DNA from: an uncultured Leptotrichia sp.
Lineage (GTDB): Bacteria > Fusobacteriota > Fusobacteriia > Fusobacteriales > Leptotrichiaceae
Reading direction: 5' to 3'
DNA: 18,393 bases
Assembly: GCA_938017765.1 (NCBI GenBank)
Contig: CALIJH010000026.1
Coordinates: 1 to 18,393, forward strand
Positions within the stretch are counted from its first letter, which is position 1. Each line of letters starts with the position of its first letter. The position numbers and the translations under genes are program-made. The notes beneath the pieces are model-generated. The model was not told the DNA's origin and searched no databases. It saw only the letters and a list, made by a program, of their open reading frames with translations. Shown piece after piece: positions 1-7,478 of the stretch.

Positions 1-360
1 CATACCCGCCGGCTTGTTTACCACCAGCAGACTATCGTCTTCATACACTATTTGCAGAGGTATATTTTCGGGTATCAACAAATCCTCGTGAGGCGGATGT
101 GCAAAATACACCTTCACCTCATCGTTAGCTTTCACGCGATGATTAGATTTCACCGGCTGACCGTTCACGAATATATTCCCTTGTTTAGCCGCCTGTTGCA
201 CCTTATTGCGAGTAGCGTTTTCCACGAAGTTCATCAAAAACTTATCCACGCGCAGCGGTTCCTGACCTTTCCCCGCCTTAAACGAGTAATGCTCATACAT
301 CGAGGGGTTCTCCTCTTCGTCTAACTCGTCTAATTCGTCTAAATCATCTATATTTTCTAA
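1..360 (-). CDS. RluD-family 23S rRNA pseudouridine synthase, N-terminal fragment (foreign-looking)
   Basis: Minus-strand reading frame, open from base 360 to the window edge, so the product is cut at its C-terminal side. It shows an acidic leader (repeated LDE), then an S4-like RNA-binding segment (PLRVDKFLMNFVENATRN, followed by GNIFVNGQPVKSN). It ends in VYEDDSLLVVNKPAGM, the start of the RluA/RluD catalytic domain. The catalytic Asp (in the HRLD motif) would lie beyond the window. The family converts uridines of 23S rRNA to pseudouridine. The Met at 298-300 is probably internal: flavobacterial homologues, as I recall them, carry an acidic leader before this point, so the true start is probably lost at the junction near 360. 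G+C content and codon choice (CTG, GTG, GCG, CGC) differ sharply from the rest of the window. Family call is firm; origin in Bacteroidota is inference from memory. Confidence 0.85.
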
Positions 361-363
361 TTA
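343..363. other. Composition junction, possible chimeric join
   Basis: Base composition changes abruptly here, from roughly half G+C to the AT-rich background. The rluD-like frame begins and the amidase gene ends (TAA at 363-361) with no intergenic space and no terminator. The two flanks share a short near-repeat on the minus strand (GAAAAATATA and GAAAATATA), the kind of microhomology at which chimeric joins form. The exact joining base cannot be fixed from sequence alone. Confidence 0.6.
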
Positions 364-1245
364 TTTATATTTTTCGTTCAATGCTTTTAATATTGAATAA
401 GTTTCCAAATCCATTTTTCCGTCAAATAGCTCAGGTCTGAAATGATACTGGAAAGCCTTTATTACATTCTGTGTCTGTTTATCCCATTGATTAGTTATAT
501 CAATAGCATATCCAAATTTTTTCAGTTCTTTCTGTATCTCGGAAACAGGCAATGTTGAAAAAGTTTGTATATATTGATTTTTAAAATCTTCTTTTACAGT
601 TTCATCATACCACATTCCAAGATTATATTCCGTATACAGCATTTTCCACGGTAAAAGCGGACCCGGGTCCTGCTTTCTTTGGGGTGCAATATCCGAATGG
701 CCTAAAATATTTGTAGGAGATATTTCATACTTTTCAGATAAATACTTCAATAATACTGCCAGATTTTTGATTTGAAAATCTTTATAAGGAACAAATTCAT
801 CTACTTTTATATATCCGGGATTTACTATTTCTATACCTATCGAACTGTCATTGAGATTTTTAGAAGTTTTCCATTCACTAACTCCTGCATGCCATGCTCT
901 TCTATCTTCATCAACCAACGCATAGACAGGGTCTGTTTCCACATCGGATATTAAAAAATGAGAGCTAACTTCCTGAGTTGTCAAAACCTCAAGGGAACGA
1001 TCTCTGTTTAATGCTGTATAATGAACTATTATAAATCTTTCTCTATTATTGTATCCTTTTGACCTGTATTCCTTATCCAAAGTTATTTTTCCCGCATCAT
1101 TTTTTATTATTTCTTTCTTCGCGGTTTTTGTTTCTACGGGAGGTTTTTGAATATTTTTTGATACATCTTTATTATGAGAATAGCCCGCATTTGATAAACA
1201 GAATACTAAACATAAAAATAATAGTTTTTTTACTCTTTTTTGCAT
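361..1245 (-). CDS. N-acetylmuramoyl-L-alanine amidase, AmiD type (Amidase_2 + PG-binding)
   Basis: Zinc amidase that cleaves the MurNAc-L-Ala bond of peptidoglycan or muropeptides. Residues 1-20 form a Sec signal peptide (cleavage likely after SNA), so it acts outside the inner membrane. No good lipobox is visible, unlike E. coli AmiD, which is a lipoprotein. The Amidase_2 domain spans about 68-200: H75 (in IIVHYTA), H183 (in LGHSDIAP) and D193 match the zinc ligands of AmpD/AmiD, with E139 (IGIEIV) and K191 at the catalytic positions. A PG_binding_1-like domain fills about 232-290. The length (294 aa) fits AmiD. The ATG is preceded by a strong GGAGG inside the end of the upstream gene, only one base away, which suggests translational coupling as the last gene of a four-gene operon. 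The stop codon touches the composition junction, so the natural 3' flank and terminator are missing. Confidence 0.92.
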   Translation of the reverse strand: MQKRVKKLLFLCLVFCLSNAGYSHNKDVSKNIQKPPVETKTAKKEIIKNDAGKITLDKEYRSKGYNNRERFIIVHYTALNRDRSLEVLTTQEVSSHFLISDVETDPVYALVDEDRRAWHAGVSEWKTSKNLNDSSIGIEIVNPGYIKVDEFVPYKDFQIKNLAVLLKYLSEKYEISPTNILGHSDIAPQRKQDPGPLLPWKMLYTEYNLGMWYDETVKEDFKNQYIQTFSTLPVSEIQKELKKFGYAIDITNQWDKQTQNVIKAFQYHFRPELFDGKMDLETYSILKALNEKYK

Positions 1246-1246
1246 T

Positions 1247-1801
1247 TTACGCCTCCTTCGGAATTTTATTCTTAACTGCCATTATATAGACTAAAGCCAA
1301 TATAGCCATTATCATTTTTATAATCCCGTTTATGCCGGAATCAAAATCTACCCATATTAAAATTACAGTTACAATATTAAGTAGAGATATTATAATCAGG
1401 AATATATTTTTTGTATCAAACAAATAAAATATATTCATAATCGATGAAAAAATGAATACAAGTCTTATAACTCCAAATAAATATTCAATTACTATATTGC
1501 TGTTCAGCAAATCATTTACGTAAGGAGAACTTGTCAGAAAAATCCGACTCAATCCACATCCAATAAGTCCTGTCAGAAAAAACATTTCAACTGACTGTTT
1601 TCTTTCGGAAAGATTATTATCACTTATGGATTGAAATATAATCCCCCAAAATAAAACCTCGAACACAAATAATATAACCGTTGAAAAAAGAAGAACTATA
1701 TTTGCATAATCTTTATTTACTGTTTTGTAAAATAGTAAATTGGACAAAAAATAACATAAAAATGCAAAAATCATCATCGGTTTATTAATTACACTCTTCA
1801 T
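1247..1801 (-). CDS. Small integral membrane protein, unknown function
   Basis: A 184-residue hydrophobic protein with about six predicted membrane segments (approximately 8-25, 34-56, 72-90, 100-122, 128-150, 158-177). It has a lysine-rich C-terminal tail (VKNKIPKEA). I recognise no catalytic motif and no named family. The ATG has a good ribosome-binding site (AGAGGTG, 8 bases upstream). The gene starts 21 bases after the TPR gene and ends one base before the amidase, whose ribosome-binding site lies in its last codons. That packing implies co-expression with both neighbours and a possible role at the cell envelope, which is inference from context only. Confidence 0.8.
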   Translation of the reverse strand: MKSVINKPMMIFAFLCYFLSNLLFYKTVNKDYANIVLLFSTVILFVFEVLFWGIIFQSISDNNLSERKQSVEMFFLTGLIGCGLSRIFLTSSPYVNDLLNSNIVIEYLFGVIRLVFIFSSIMNIFYLFDTKNIFLIIISLLNIVTVILIWVDFDSGINGIIKMIMAILALVYIMAVKNKIPKEA

Positions 1802-1822
1802 AAATCACCTCTTTACTTTTTC

Positions 1823-3751
1823 CTAATCCACATAATCCAGAAATCTATTTACCCAGTCTATATACATAGGATTTTCCTCATTTAAAGTTTCCATATACGT
1901 ATCATAATTAACTTCATCATTATACACGTTGAAAATAATAGGTACTAATAATCTCGATACTTTTGATTTAAATACATCCCTTGAAATCATATTATATATA
2001 GACGGTTTTTGACATTTTAAAAGCTGACTGTTAGTTTTTCCTATTTCATACAAAAGAGCAACTAAATTAACTTTTTTAAATTCATTTTCTTTATCGTCCA
2101 ACACAACTTTTATTTGTTCAAATAATAATTTTTTGTATTTCCATGACTGATATTCCTTATATTCAGAGTTTCCTAACAGAAATTTTACTTTTGGAGAATA
2201 AAGCATCAAATTTTCGGAATTCGTTTCAGTAATTTCAAAATCTTTATCCATACATTCAAAAAAGTTATTGAATTTATTTATAATATCTTTCTGTATTTTA
2301 TATAATTCTTCTTTTTTATAAGCAGTATCTATCAGTTTTATTTTCATTTCATTAGAACAGTCATATAGATAAACTTCTGTCTCATATAATTTCTCGTTAT
2401 TTTCATCAACAGACTTTACTACATTTCCCGAGAGTACATAACTCAGATTAGGGTTCTGGCTTTTTATCAGTTTCATATAATCCGTACTGTATCTTTTGTT
2501 GGCAATTTTTAAATCATAACCTTCATAAGCGATTGCCAGCTGATAATTTAAATTTGTCTTATAATGTAATATTTCATTCAGATATAAAGGTATGGAAACA
2601 GCCAGATTTCTTGAAATACTGTCGTATTCTCCTATGGATGTAAAAGATAAAATAAGCAGATTGGGAGAAACTCTTTTCTTCTTGTTTAGCAGCCATGTCG
2701 GATTATTAAATCCATAATACCAAATAGGCACATTAGTTGTAAAAAATCTTTCCTCGGTTCTTTCAATATAAAAATCATCTTCCAGTTTCTGCTTGTCATA
2801 TTTTATTTTCATATTTAAAAATATTTTTTCATAATTTATGAAAGTATCACAAAATTCAAACCATGGAAATTTTGATGTAAATTTACATAATTCCAGACCT
2901 TTTTCAAAATCTTCGGCTCTTTTATAATATTCCAGTATATTTATTGCAGTATACGCTCCATGATTTTCAGGATTGAAATGAGGAAGAATTTCATTTTCAA
3001 ATTCTTCGAACAGGTTATTCATACCATAAACTCCGGATGCAATGGACATCACTTCCGAATCATATTCTGACTCTCTCAATGCAGTATTCAAAAGTTTTTT
3101 TCCTTTTTCAAGCTCTCCATTTTTAAAACATTTTACCGCGAGAGTGAGTTTAGCCCTCCATGTATCCTCGAGATGTGCAAATTCTTCCAATTTTGCATTA
3201 TATTCTGCAATATTTCTTTTTTTGATAATATCAAAATATTTTTTGAAAGCATTAGCTGAATTAGGATTTAAATTTAATGCTTTCAAATAAAGCTTTTCAG
3301 CTTCTTCAAGATTGTCCTTTTTTTCGAGAACTTTCGCATAATTGGAATAAATCGCTTCCGACGGTTTTTCATAAAATGTATATTTTTTGTACAAATCTAT
3401 CGCCTGATCGTATTCCCTGTTTTTTATATAATATATTCCTAAAATATTTGTTTTTCTTTCTTTGTTATTATCCAATGAATATATTCTAAGACAGGCATCT
3501 TTAGCTTCATAATAAACATTTTTTGAAAAAGAATCCAGTACAATTGAGTACAGCTCCTCAACATCATCCCAATTTTTTTCAATGGACGGTTTTAAAACCT
3601 GATTTATCCATTCGGCTTTTGATATTTTCTGTTCTTTTCCAAATTCATCAAGATATGAAATTTCCTGATTTTCATTTAATAAATGGTCAGAAACTTCAAG
3701 CTTTGGCTCTTTTTTTTCAGATGAACGTTTAAATAAATTGAAGATACTCAT
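1823..3751 (-). CDS. Tetratricopeptide-repeat protein with TolB/FlgO-like C-terminal region
   Basis: A 642-residue protein without signal peptide or membrane segment, so probably cytoplasmic. Residues 30-90 (EISYLDEFGKEQKI, KAEWINQVLKPSIEKNWDD) resemble the conserved N-terminus of a TPR protein family I recall from many Gram-negative bacteria. TPR-like helical pairs cover about 97-230; the clearest is at 135-165 (NYAKVLEKKDNLEEAEKLYL, followed by KALNLNPNSANA). Residues 360-480 (PNLLILSFTSIGE, then NLAVSIPLYLNEIL, then YVLSGNVV) have the pattern of the TolB/FlgO-like alpha/beta domain: a hydrophobic strand, a helix with 'L..Y.NEIL', and a 'Y.L.G.V' strand. That assignment is from memory and moderate. 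Ribosome-binding site GGAGG is well placed. It lies 58 bases after a 6-TM membrane protein and 21 bases before a small membrane protein. It probably scaffolds an envelope-associated complex; the function is not known. Confidence 0.85.
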   Translation of the reverse strand: MSIFNLFKRSSEKKEPKLEVSDHLLNENQEISYLDEFGKEQKISKAEWINQVLKPSIEKNWDDVEELYSIVLDSFSKNVYYEAKDACLRIYSLDNNKERKTNILGIYYIKNREYDQAIDLYKKYTFYEKPSEAIYSNYAKVLEKKDNLEEAEKLYLKALNLNPNSANAFKKYFDIIKKRNIAEYNAKLEEFAHLEDTWRAKLTLAVKCFKNGELEKGKKLLNTALRESEYDSEVMSIASGVYGMNNLFEEFENEILPHFNPENHGAYTAINILEYYKRAEDFEKGLELCKFTSKFPWFEFCDTFINYEKIFLNMKIKYDKQKLEDDFYIERTEERFFTTNVPIWYYGFNNPTWLLNKKKRVSPNLLILSFTSIGEYDSISRNLAVSIPLYLNEILHYKTNLNYQLAIAYEGYDLKIANKRYSTDYMKLIKSQNPNLSYVLSGNVVKSVDENNEKLYETEVYLYDCSNEMKIKLIDTAYKKEELYKIQKDIINKFNNFFECMDKDFEITETNSENLMLYSPKVKFLLGNSEYKEYQSWKYKKLLFEQIKVVLDDKENEFKKVNLVALLYEIGKTNSQLLKCQKPSIYNMISRDVFKSKVSRLLVPIIFNVYNDEVNYDTYMETLNEENPMYIDWVNRFLDYVD

Positions 3752-3809
3752 CTTTCCTCCTAAATAACTATATATGACTATTTTTTCTTTCTCATTATAT
3801 TATATTTTA

Positions 3810-4724
3810 TCAATTTTCTTTATCATTTTCAAATAAATTATTTTTAGTTTCAATTTTTTGAATATCATTGTCATCATCAGTATTATTATACTCTTTTAAA
3901 TCCATATATTCAACATTTAAATAAATCACAGTAAATAATATTCCACAGTAAATATTGAAAATCATATCTATAAATATTCTGATGATAAACAATACCCACA
4001 AAAATACAGTTGAAAAAGTAAACATATTCATAAATCCAAAAGGCAAACCTATAAGTAATTGGAACACAATGATCACAATCCAGGGGAGTATTATTTTCAT
4101 CCTATTTCCTTTGCATAAGTGTCTGTTATATACAAAAGCCTCTCTCAATTTCACATTTCTTGAAAAATATAGAGGAAAAAAATACAGTGTGGATAAAGTA
4201 ATCCAAATCATACAGGAAATAGCAATCAGGAATATAACAATAAGAAAGATTGTGGAAAATATCTTAGCTGCTTCTCCACCTGAACGTAAAAAAATAACGG
4301 AAAACCCTGCTAAAAGTGCGATTAATAAAATAAAAGCTAAATAAAACAGTATAAATACAACACATAATTTAAAAGATTTTATTATTATATCTTTAAAGTT
4401 CAAATCAGTTTTATTTTCCACTTTCATAACAGTTTTTTTTATAAATATAATCCCCATTATATACATAAAAGAACTGATTACTATTATCAAAGGACTTAAC
4501 CATAATACTTCTTCAGGGATATATGAATATCCTGATTGATTCATTATAATAAAAATATTTCCCATTTCTATTATTAAATAATTATAAGCCAATAATAATA
4601 AAAAATAAATTGTAATAACCAATTTATTTTCCGAAATTAGTTTTTTAAATACTTCAAATGAAATATTAAAATGATCTTCCATTTTTAAATACTTTTCTGA
4701 TAATTTTTCTTTTATTTCTTTCAT
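3810..4724 (-). CDS. Polytopic membrane protein, DUF975/GDPD-membrane-domain-like
   Basis: A 304-residue protein with six membrane segments (roughly 35-55, 75-98, 118-142, 155-182, 208-230, 238-268) and charged cytoplasmic ends. The C-terminal 35 residues are rich in D, E, N and K. The stretch FPLYFSRNVKLREAFVYNRH followed by KGNRMKIILPW matches the 'membrane segment, charged linker with a conserved GNR or GN.W, next membrane segment' arrangement of DUF975 and the membrane domain of glycerophosphodiester phosphodiesterases. The soluble enzyme domain itself is absent. A good ribosome-binding site (AAAGGAG) precedes the ATG. It is the first gene of the four-gene minus-strand operon ending with the amidase. 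Family resemblance is moderate and the function unknown. Confidence 0.82.
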   Translation of the reverse strand: MKEIKEKLSEKYLKMEDHFNISFEVFKKLISENKLVITIYFLLLLAYNYLIIEMGNIFIIMNQSGYSYIPEEVLWLSPLIIVISSFMYIMGIIFIKKTVMKVENKTDLNFKDIIIKSFKLCVVFILFYLAFILLIALLAGFSVIFLRSGGEAAKIFSTIFLIVIFLIAISCMIWITLSTLYFFPLYFSRNVKLREAFVYNRHLCKGNRMKIILPWIVIIVFQLLIGLPFGFMNMFTFSTVFLWVLFIIRIFIDMIFNIYCGILFTVIYLNVEYMDLKEYNNTDDDNDIQKIETKNNLFENDKEN

Positions 4725-4809
4725 ATTATTCTCCTTTGTTTTGTATAAATTTTTTTTAAATTATATAAATAAGTATATTCATTTTTTCCTTTTTTCTTCT
4801 TTTTATAAA

Positions 4810-4838
4810 ATTATATCATATTTTGAGTTTACATTAAA
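4810..4838 (-). promoter_or_regulatory. Predicted extended -10 promoter for the 3810-4724 operon
   Basis: On the minus strand TGATATAAT (4818-4810) gives a perfect -10 hexamer with the TG extension. The -35 position 17 bases upstream (TTTAAT, 4838-4833) is weak, as is usual for extended -10 promoters. It would start transcription about 80 bases before the ATG at 4724. Confidence 0.5.
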
Positions 4839-4877
4839 TACTCAAATGAAATTTTAATTTTTATTTTTTTTAAAAAA

Positions 4878-4898
4878 TGATATAATAATTTTTGGAGG
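4878..4898 (+). promoter_or_regulatory. Predicted extended -10 promoter and RBS for the MORN-repeat gene
   Basis: TGATATAAT at 4878-4886 is followed by GGAGG at 4894-4898 and ATG at 4906. If this -10 is used, the leader is only about 13 bases and begins almost at the ribosome-binding site. No good -35 is visible. The sequence is AT-rich, so a chance match is possible. Confidence 0.45.
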
Positions 4899-4905
4899 TA
4901 GAAAA

Positions 4906-5823
4906 ATGAAAAAAATGCTAAAAAAATCAATGATAATATTACTTTCATGTATCGCACTTAATTATTCGGCATTTGCAGAAAATATAAATGTAAATCCGAA
5001 AAAATCTCAGGAATATTCTTTCCTTTACACGGAAGCTATGAATTCCGCTTATTCTACAGTAGATACCGTATCTGTTTCAAATAATTTTGCTACTACTATA
5101 GAAGATGCTTCTCCATTCACAGGAAAACTGATAGAATATAATAAAAATTCTGAAATAAAATCTGTCAAAAACTTCAAGAACGGGCTTTATGACGGAAAAG
5201 TATATTATTACTATGACAATGGAAATTTGTCAAAAATATCTGAATACAGTCAGGGAGTACAAACAGGTGAAGAAATAGAATTTTATTCCGACGGTATTTC
5301 AAAATCAATTAAAAATTATAAAAATGGACTGTTAAACGGGCTTTCTTACGAATTTGACCTTATCGGTGTTCTGACATCCGTTACAAATTATACAAATAAT
5401 AAAAAAGACGGGCAGGAGCTTATAGTTTTAAATGGTGTCGTTTCCCTAAAAAATAATTATACTAACGGAATATTGAACGGATTATCTACTTCTTATTATC
5501 CTGACGGAACTTTGAGGTCTACAGGTCAATATGTAAATAATTTAAGAAATGGAGAATGGGTATGGAAATATCCTGACGGAACTGTGAAACTTGTGGAAAA
5601 TTATTCAAATGGAAAAGTCAATGGAAATATTACAGGTTATTATCCTGACGGAAATAAAGAGCGGGTATTTCAAGTAACCAATGGAAACGGAAATTTTACT
5701 CAATATTATGACAACGGAAAATTAAAAGCAAAAGGCTCAATTATAAATTATTCCAATGCAGGGGACTGGGTATTTTATGATAAGAACGGAAACCCTGTTT
5801 CATCAGGAGAAGTTATTTATTAA
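4906..5823 (+). CDS. Secreted MORN-repeat protein (YwqK-like)
   Basis: A 305-residue exported protein. Residues 1-24 are a Sec signal peptide (cleavage likely after AFA). Residues about 72-305 consist of eight or nine MORN_2-type repeats of about 23 residues with the pattern 'YY.DG.L......Y.NG...G', for example YYDNGNLSKISEYSQGVQTG and YYPDGTLRSTGQYVNNLRNG. The bases encoding YPDG recur almost unchanged three times (5500-5650). Such repeats form elongated beta-hairpin stacks. Databases often label these proteins 'YwqK family antitoxin' after the B. subtilis YwqJ/YwqK pair, but this one is secreted and has no toxin gene beside it. A periplasmic or surface scaffold is more likely. It is a single-gene unit, divergent from the envelope operon and closed by the terminator at 5996-6040. 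Confidence 0.88.
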   Translation: MKKMLKKSMIILLSCIALNYSAFAENINVNPKKSQEYSFLYTEAMNSAYSTVDTVSVSNNFATTIEDASPFTGKLIEYNKNSEIKSVKNFKNGLYDGKVYYYYDNGNLSKISEYSQGVQTGEEIEFYSDGISKSIKNYKNGLLNGLSYEFDLIGVLTSVTNYTNNKKDGQELIVLNGVVSLKNNYTNGILNGLSTSYYPDGTLRSTGQYVNNLRNGEWVWKYPDGTVKLVENYSNGKVNGNITGYYPDGNKERVFQVTNGNGNFTQYYDNGKLKAKGSIINYSNAGDWVFYDKNGNPVSSGEVIY

Positions 5824-5995
5824 TATTTCATTTTATGATATTACCAAAAAACTATATCTCATAATATAAAATAATATATGAAATAATTTTGTTTACAAAA
5901 GAAATAAAGAACACTTCTATTATATTACTATTCATATGCAATAGAAATATTTATACAGAACGAAAATATTATATACAAAATCATATAAAATATAA

Positions 5996-6040
5996 AAAAC
6001 TTTCAGAAATTATTATAAAATCTGAAAGTTTTATTTTTTT
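5996..6040. terminator. Rho-independent terminator, probably bidirectional
   Basis: Perfect 12-bp stem: AAAACTTTCAGA (5996-6007) pairs with TCTGAAAGTTTT (6021-6032) around a 13-base loop, followed by a T-rich run to 6040. It lies between convergent genes. Read on the minus strand, the hairpin also runs into TTTTTTATA, so it can serve the gene ending at 6055. The preceding 5824-5995 is AT-rich with no open frame I can support. Confidence 0.8.
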
Positions 6041-6054
6041 ATTTAATAATTGAA

Positions 6055-6459
6055 CTACATTTTAAAGTTACCCTGTTCTCCTGCATTAGCTTTATTGATC
6101 AGGAAATTTACTAATTGCTTGAATTCCGATAATGCTCCTGAATCTTTAACTCCGCCGACAGAATTTACATCCTGCGAGCTTACCAGACTTCTTGTCATTG
6201 AAAAACTTGTTTCTCTGAAACTTTCTCCAAATCTTGATTTATATTTTTCATTTTCTTTTTGGTCTACTGTCATTAATTCCCCTGAGCTGTTTTTTCTGTC
6301 GTACTGTACACCAATAATTCTACTTCCTTTTACTGTCAATTTTGCAAATGCTTTCCAATTCCCGTCATGATTTTTTTCAACATAATATATTCCGTCTTTT
6401 AATGCCGAAAACGTCATAATGGACATTAAAAACATCAATAATAATATTATTTTTTTCAT
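6055..6459 (-). CDS. Small secreted protein resembling FMN-binding domain proteins
   Basis: A 134-residue protein. The ATG at 6459 is chosen because it has a strong GGAGG (6471-6467) and begins a clear signal peptide (MKKIILLLMFLMSIMTFSA). An in-frame ATG 28 codons upstream lacks both. The mature part starts KDGIYYVE, then KAFAKLTVKGSRIIGVQYD, the typical opening of FMN_bind (PF04205)-like exported proteins. It ends with VNSVGGVKDSGALSEFKQLV, which corresponds in position to the flavin-attachment segment (consensus SGATxT/S). Here the acceptor Thr is replaced by Leu110 (D106-S-G-A-L-S111), so covalent FMN attachment is doubtful. I infer a periplasmic protein of the family rather than a proven flavoprotein. 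It has its own promoter (6515-6543), downstream of the membrane-protein gene. Confidence 0.75.
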   Translation of the reverse strand: MKKIILLLMFLMSIMTFSALKDGIYYVEKNHDGNWKAFAKLTVKGSRIIGVQYDRKNSSGELMTVDQKENEKYKSRFGESFRETSFSMTRSLVSSQDVNSVGGVKDSGALSEFKQLVNFLINKANAGEQGNFKM

Positions 6460-6514
6460 TATTATCCCTCCTTTAAAAACGAAATTAAAATAATTTCCTT
6501 TTTTCTTCATCTGT

Positions 6515-6543
6515 ATTTTATAATATTTTTCGTTAAAATACAA
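6515..6543 (-). promoter_or_regulatory. Predicted promoter for the FMN_bind-like gene
   Basis: Minus strand: TTGTAT (6543-6538), 17-base spacer, TAAAAT (6520-6515). A TATAAA two bases further upstream is an alternative -10. The predicted leader to the ATG at 6459 is about 50 bases. Confidence 0.5.
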
Positions 6544-6557
6544 GTCTTTTTTTAGTT

Positions 6558-7421
6558 TTATTTAGATAATTTTTCCAAAAGTAGAGATTTTGTCAGTTTA
6601 TAAAGAAATATCAAAAGTAATAAAGGCATTATTATATATGATAATAATGTGATACCTATTATTACAGGAGTAAAATCAGCCAAGTCTTTTGAAACGTTGC
6701 TTATTTCCTGACCAAGATTGGAAAATTTATTTTTTGTACTTTCTATCTGACCGGGAATATTAAATATATTTTTTGATTGTTCCATTACAAATAAATCGTC
6801 TTTTACTTTATTCAACTTATCCAAGCTTTGATTTAATCTTACTACGGCAGGTTCTTTATATTCTTTTTCAAAATAATCTGACATTCCGGAACTCAGTAAT
6901 ATAGTTCCCGGCAATAAAATATAAATAAATGTTAGCCCTAATAAAGTATATTTCGATATTTTTTTCAATGCTTCCGTAACCATATTTTTTGAAAAGGTAT
7001 ACGGCAAATAAGTTACTAAAGATATAAATATCAATATTGAAGCAAGTTTCATTTTAAATATTTCGTAATATATCGTTTCCAATTTTAAAACTACAACACT
7101 CGCAAGAGATATTTTCCAGAGTATATCTATTATATCATATATAGGCTGAACCAAATCTCCTATCTGGATATTCATTCCTAATATTACATTGACATTTACC
7201 GTACTTCCTTCTATCACATCTGTCGTACCTTTCAGAAGAGATAATGTTATAAATAATTTTTTTGACTCTTCATATGCTCTTTCCAAATAAGGTTTTGTCA
7301 TATTTTTGAAAAAATTAAAAATTGTAAATTCAAATATTTTATTCATTATTCCCAATATACATAGCAAAATCCCTACAATTACTATTATTCTTATTATTTT
7401 ATCTTTATTCATTTTGAACAA
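6558..7421 (-). CDS. Conserved membrane protein of unknown function
   Basis: About 287 residues with five membrane segments: one N-terminal (IIRIIVIVGILLCILGIM), three central (about 100-185) and one C-terminal (after residue 245). Before the last is a soluble, coiled-coil-prone part (ESTKNKFSNLGQEISNVSKD). The start is uncertain. TTG at 7421-7419 sits 6 bases after GAGGTG and is preferred. ATG at 7412 is too far from that site, and an upstream TTG at 7439 has none. From memory, the block LLKGTTDVIEGS, NIQIGDLVQPIYDIIDI, followed by a membrane segment, resembles an uncharacterised membrane-protein family of proteobacteria with 'A..LN..IS..QGTE' and 'GE.LDP.NDL.E'. No function is known to me. 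It starts 57 bases after tcdA and may be co-transcribed with it. Confidence 0.78.
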   Translation of the reverse strand: MFKMNKDKIIRIIVIVGILLCILGIMNKIFEFTIFNFFKNMTKPYLERAYEESKKLFITLSLLKGTTDVIEGSTVNVNVILGMNIQIGDLVQPIYDIIDILWKISLASVVVLKLETIYYEIFKMKLASILIFISLVTYLPYTFSKNMVTEALKKISKYTLLGLTFIYILLPGTILLSSGMSDYFEKEYKEPAVVRLNQSLDKLNKVKDDLFVMEQSKNIFNIPGQIESTKNKFSNLGQEISNVSKDLADFTPVIIGITLLSYIIMPLLLLIFLYKLTKSLLLEKLSK

Positions 7422-7433
7422 ATTTATCACCTC
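7419..7433 (-). promoter_or_regulatory. RBS that decides a TTG start
   Basis: GAGGTG (7433-7428) lies 6 bases before TTG (7421-7419). The nearest ATG (7412-7410) is 15 bases from this site, beyond the usual spacing. Confidence 0.55.
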
Positions 7434-7478
7434 ATACAACTCAATTTTAATAATTTATTATTCTTTGTTATTTTCAAG

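Noticed and set aside
52..324. Plus-strand open frame of 90 codons
   Set aside because: It is the antisense shadow of the clear rluD-like coding frame on the minus strand.
3955..4344. Plus-strand open frame of 129 codons
   Set aside because: Antisense to a six-helix membrane protein with a good RBS. It has no RBS and no recognisable motif of its own.
4906..5823. Toxin-antitoxin function suggested by the YwqK name
   Set aside because: The protein has a signal peptide and no neighbouring toxin-like gene, so the label is only an inherited family name here.
5824..5995. Possible small gene or RNA after the MORN gene
   Set aside because: The sequence is AT-rich with stops in all frames and no structure apart from the terminator that follows.
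6460..6543. N-terminal extension of the FMN_bind-like protein (ATG at 6543)
   Set aside because: It has no ribosome-binding site, overlaps the predicted promoter, and would bury the signal peptide.
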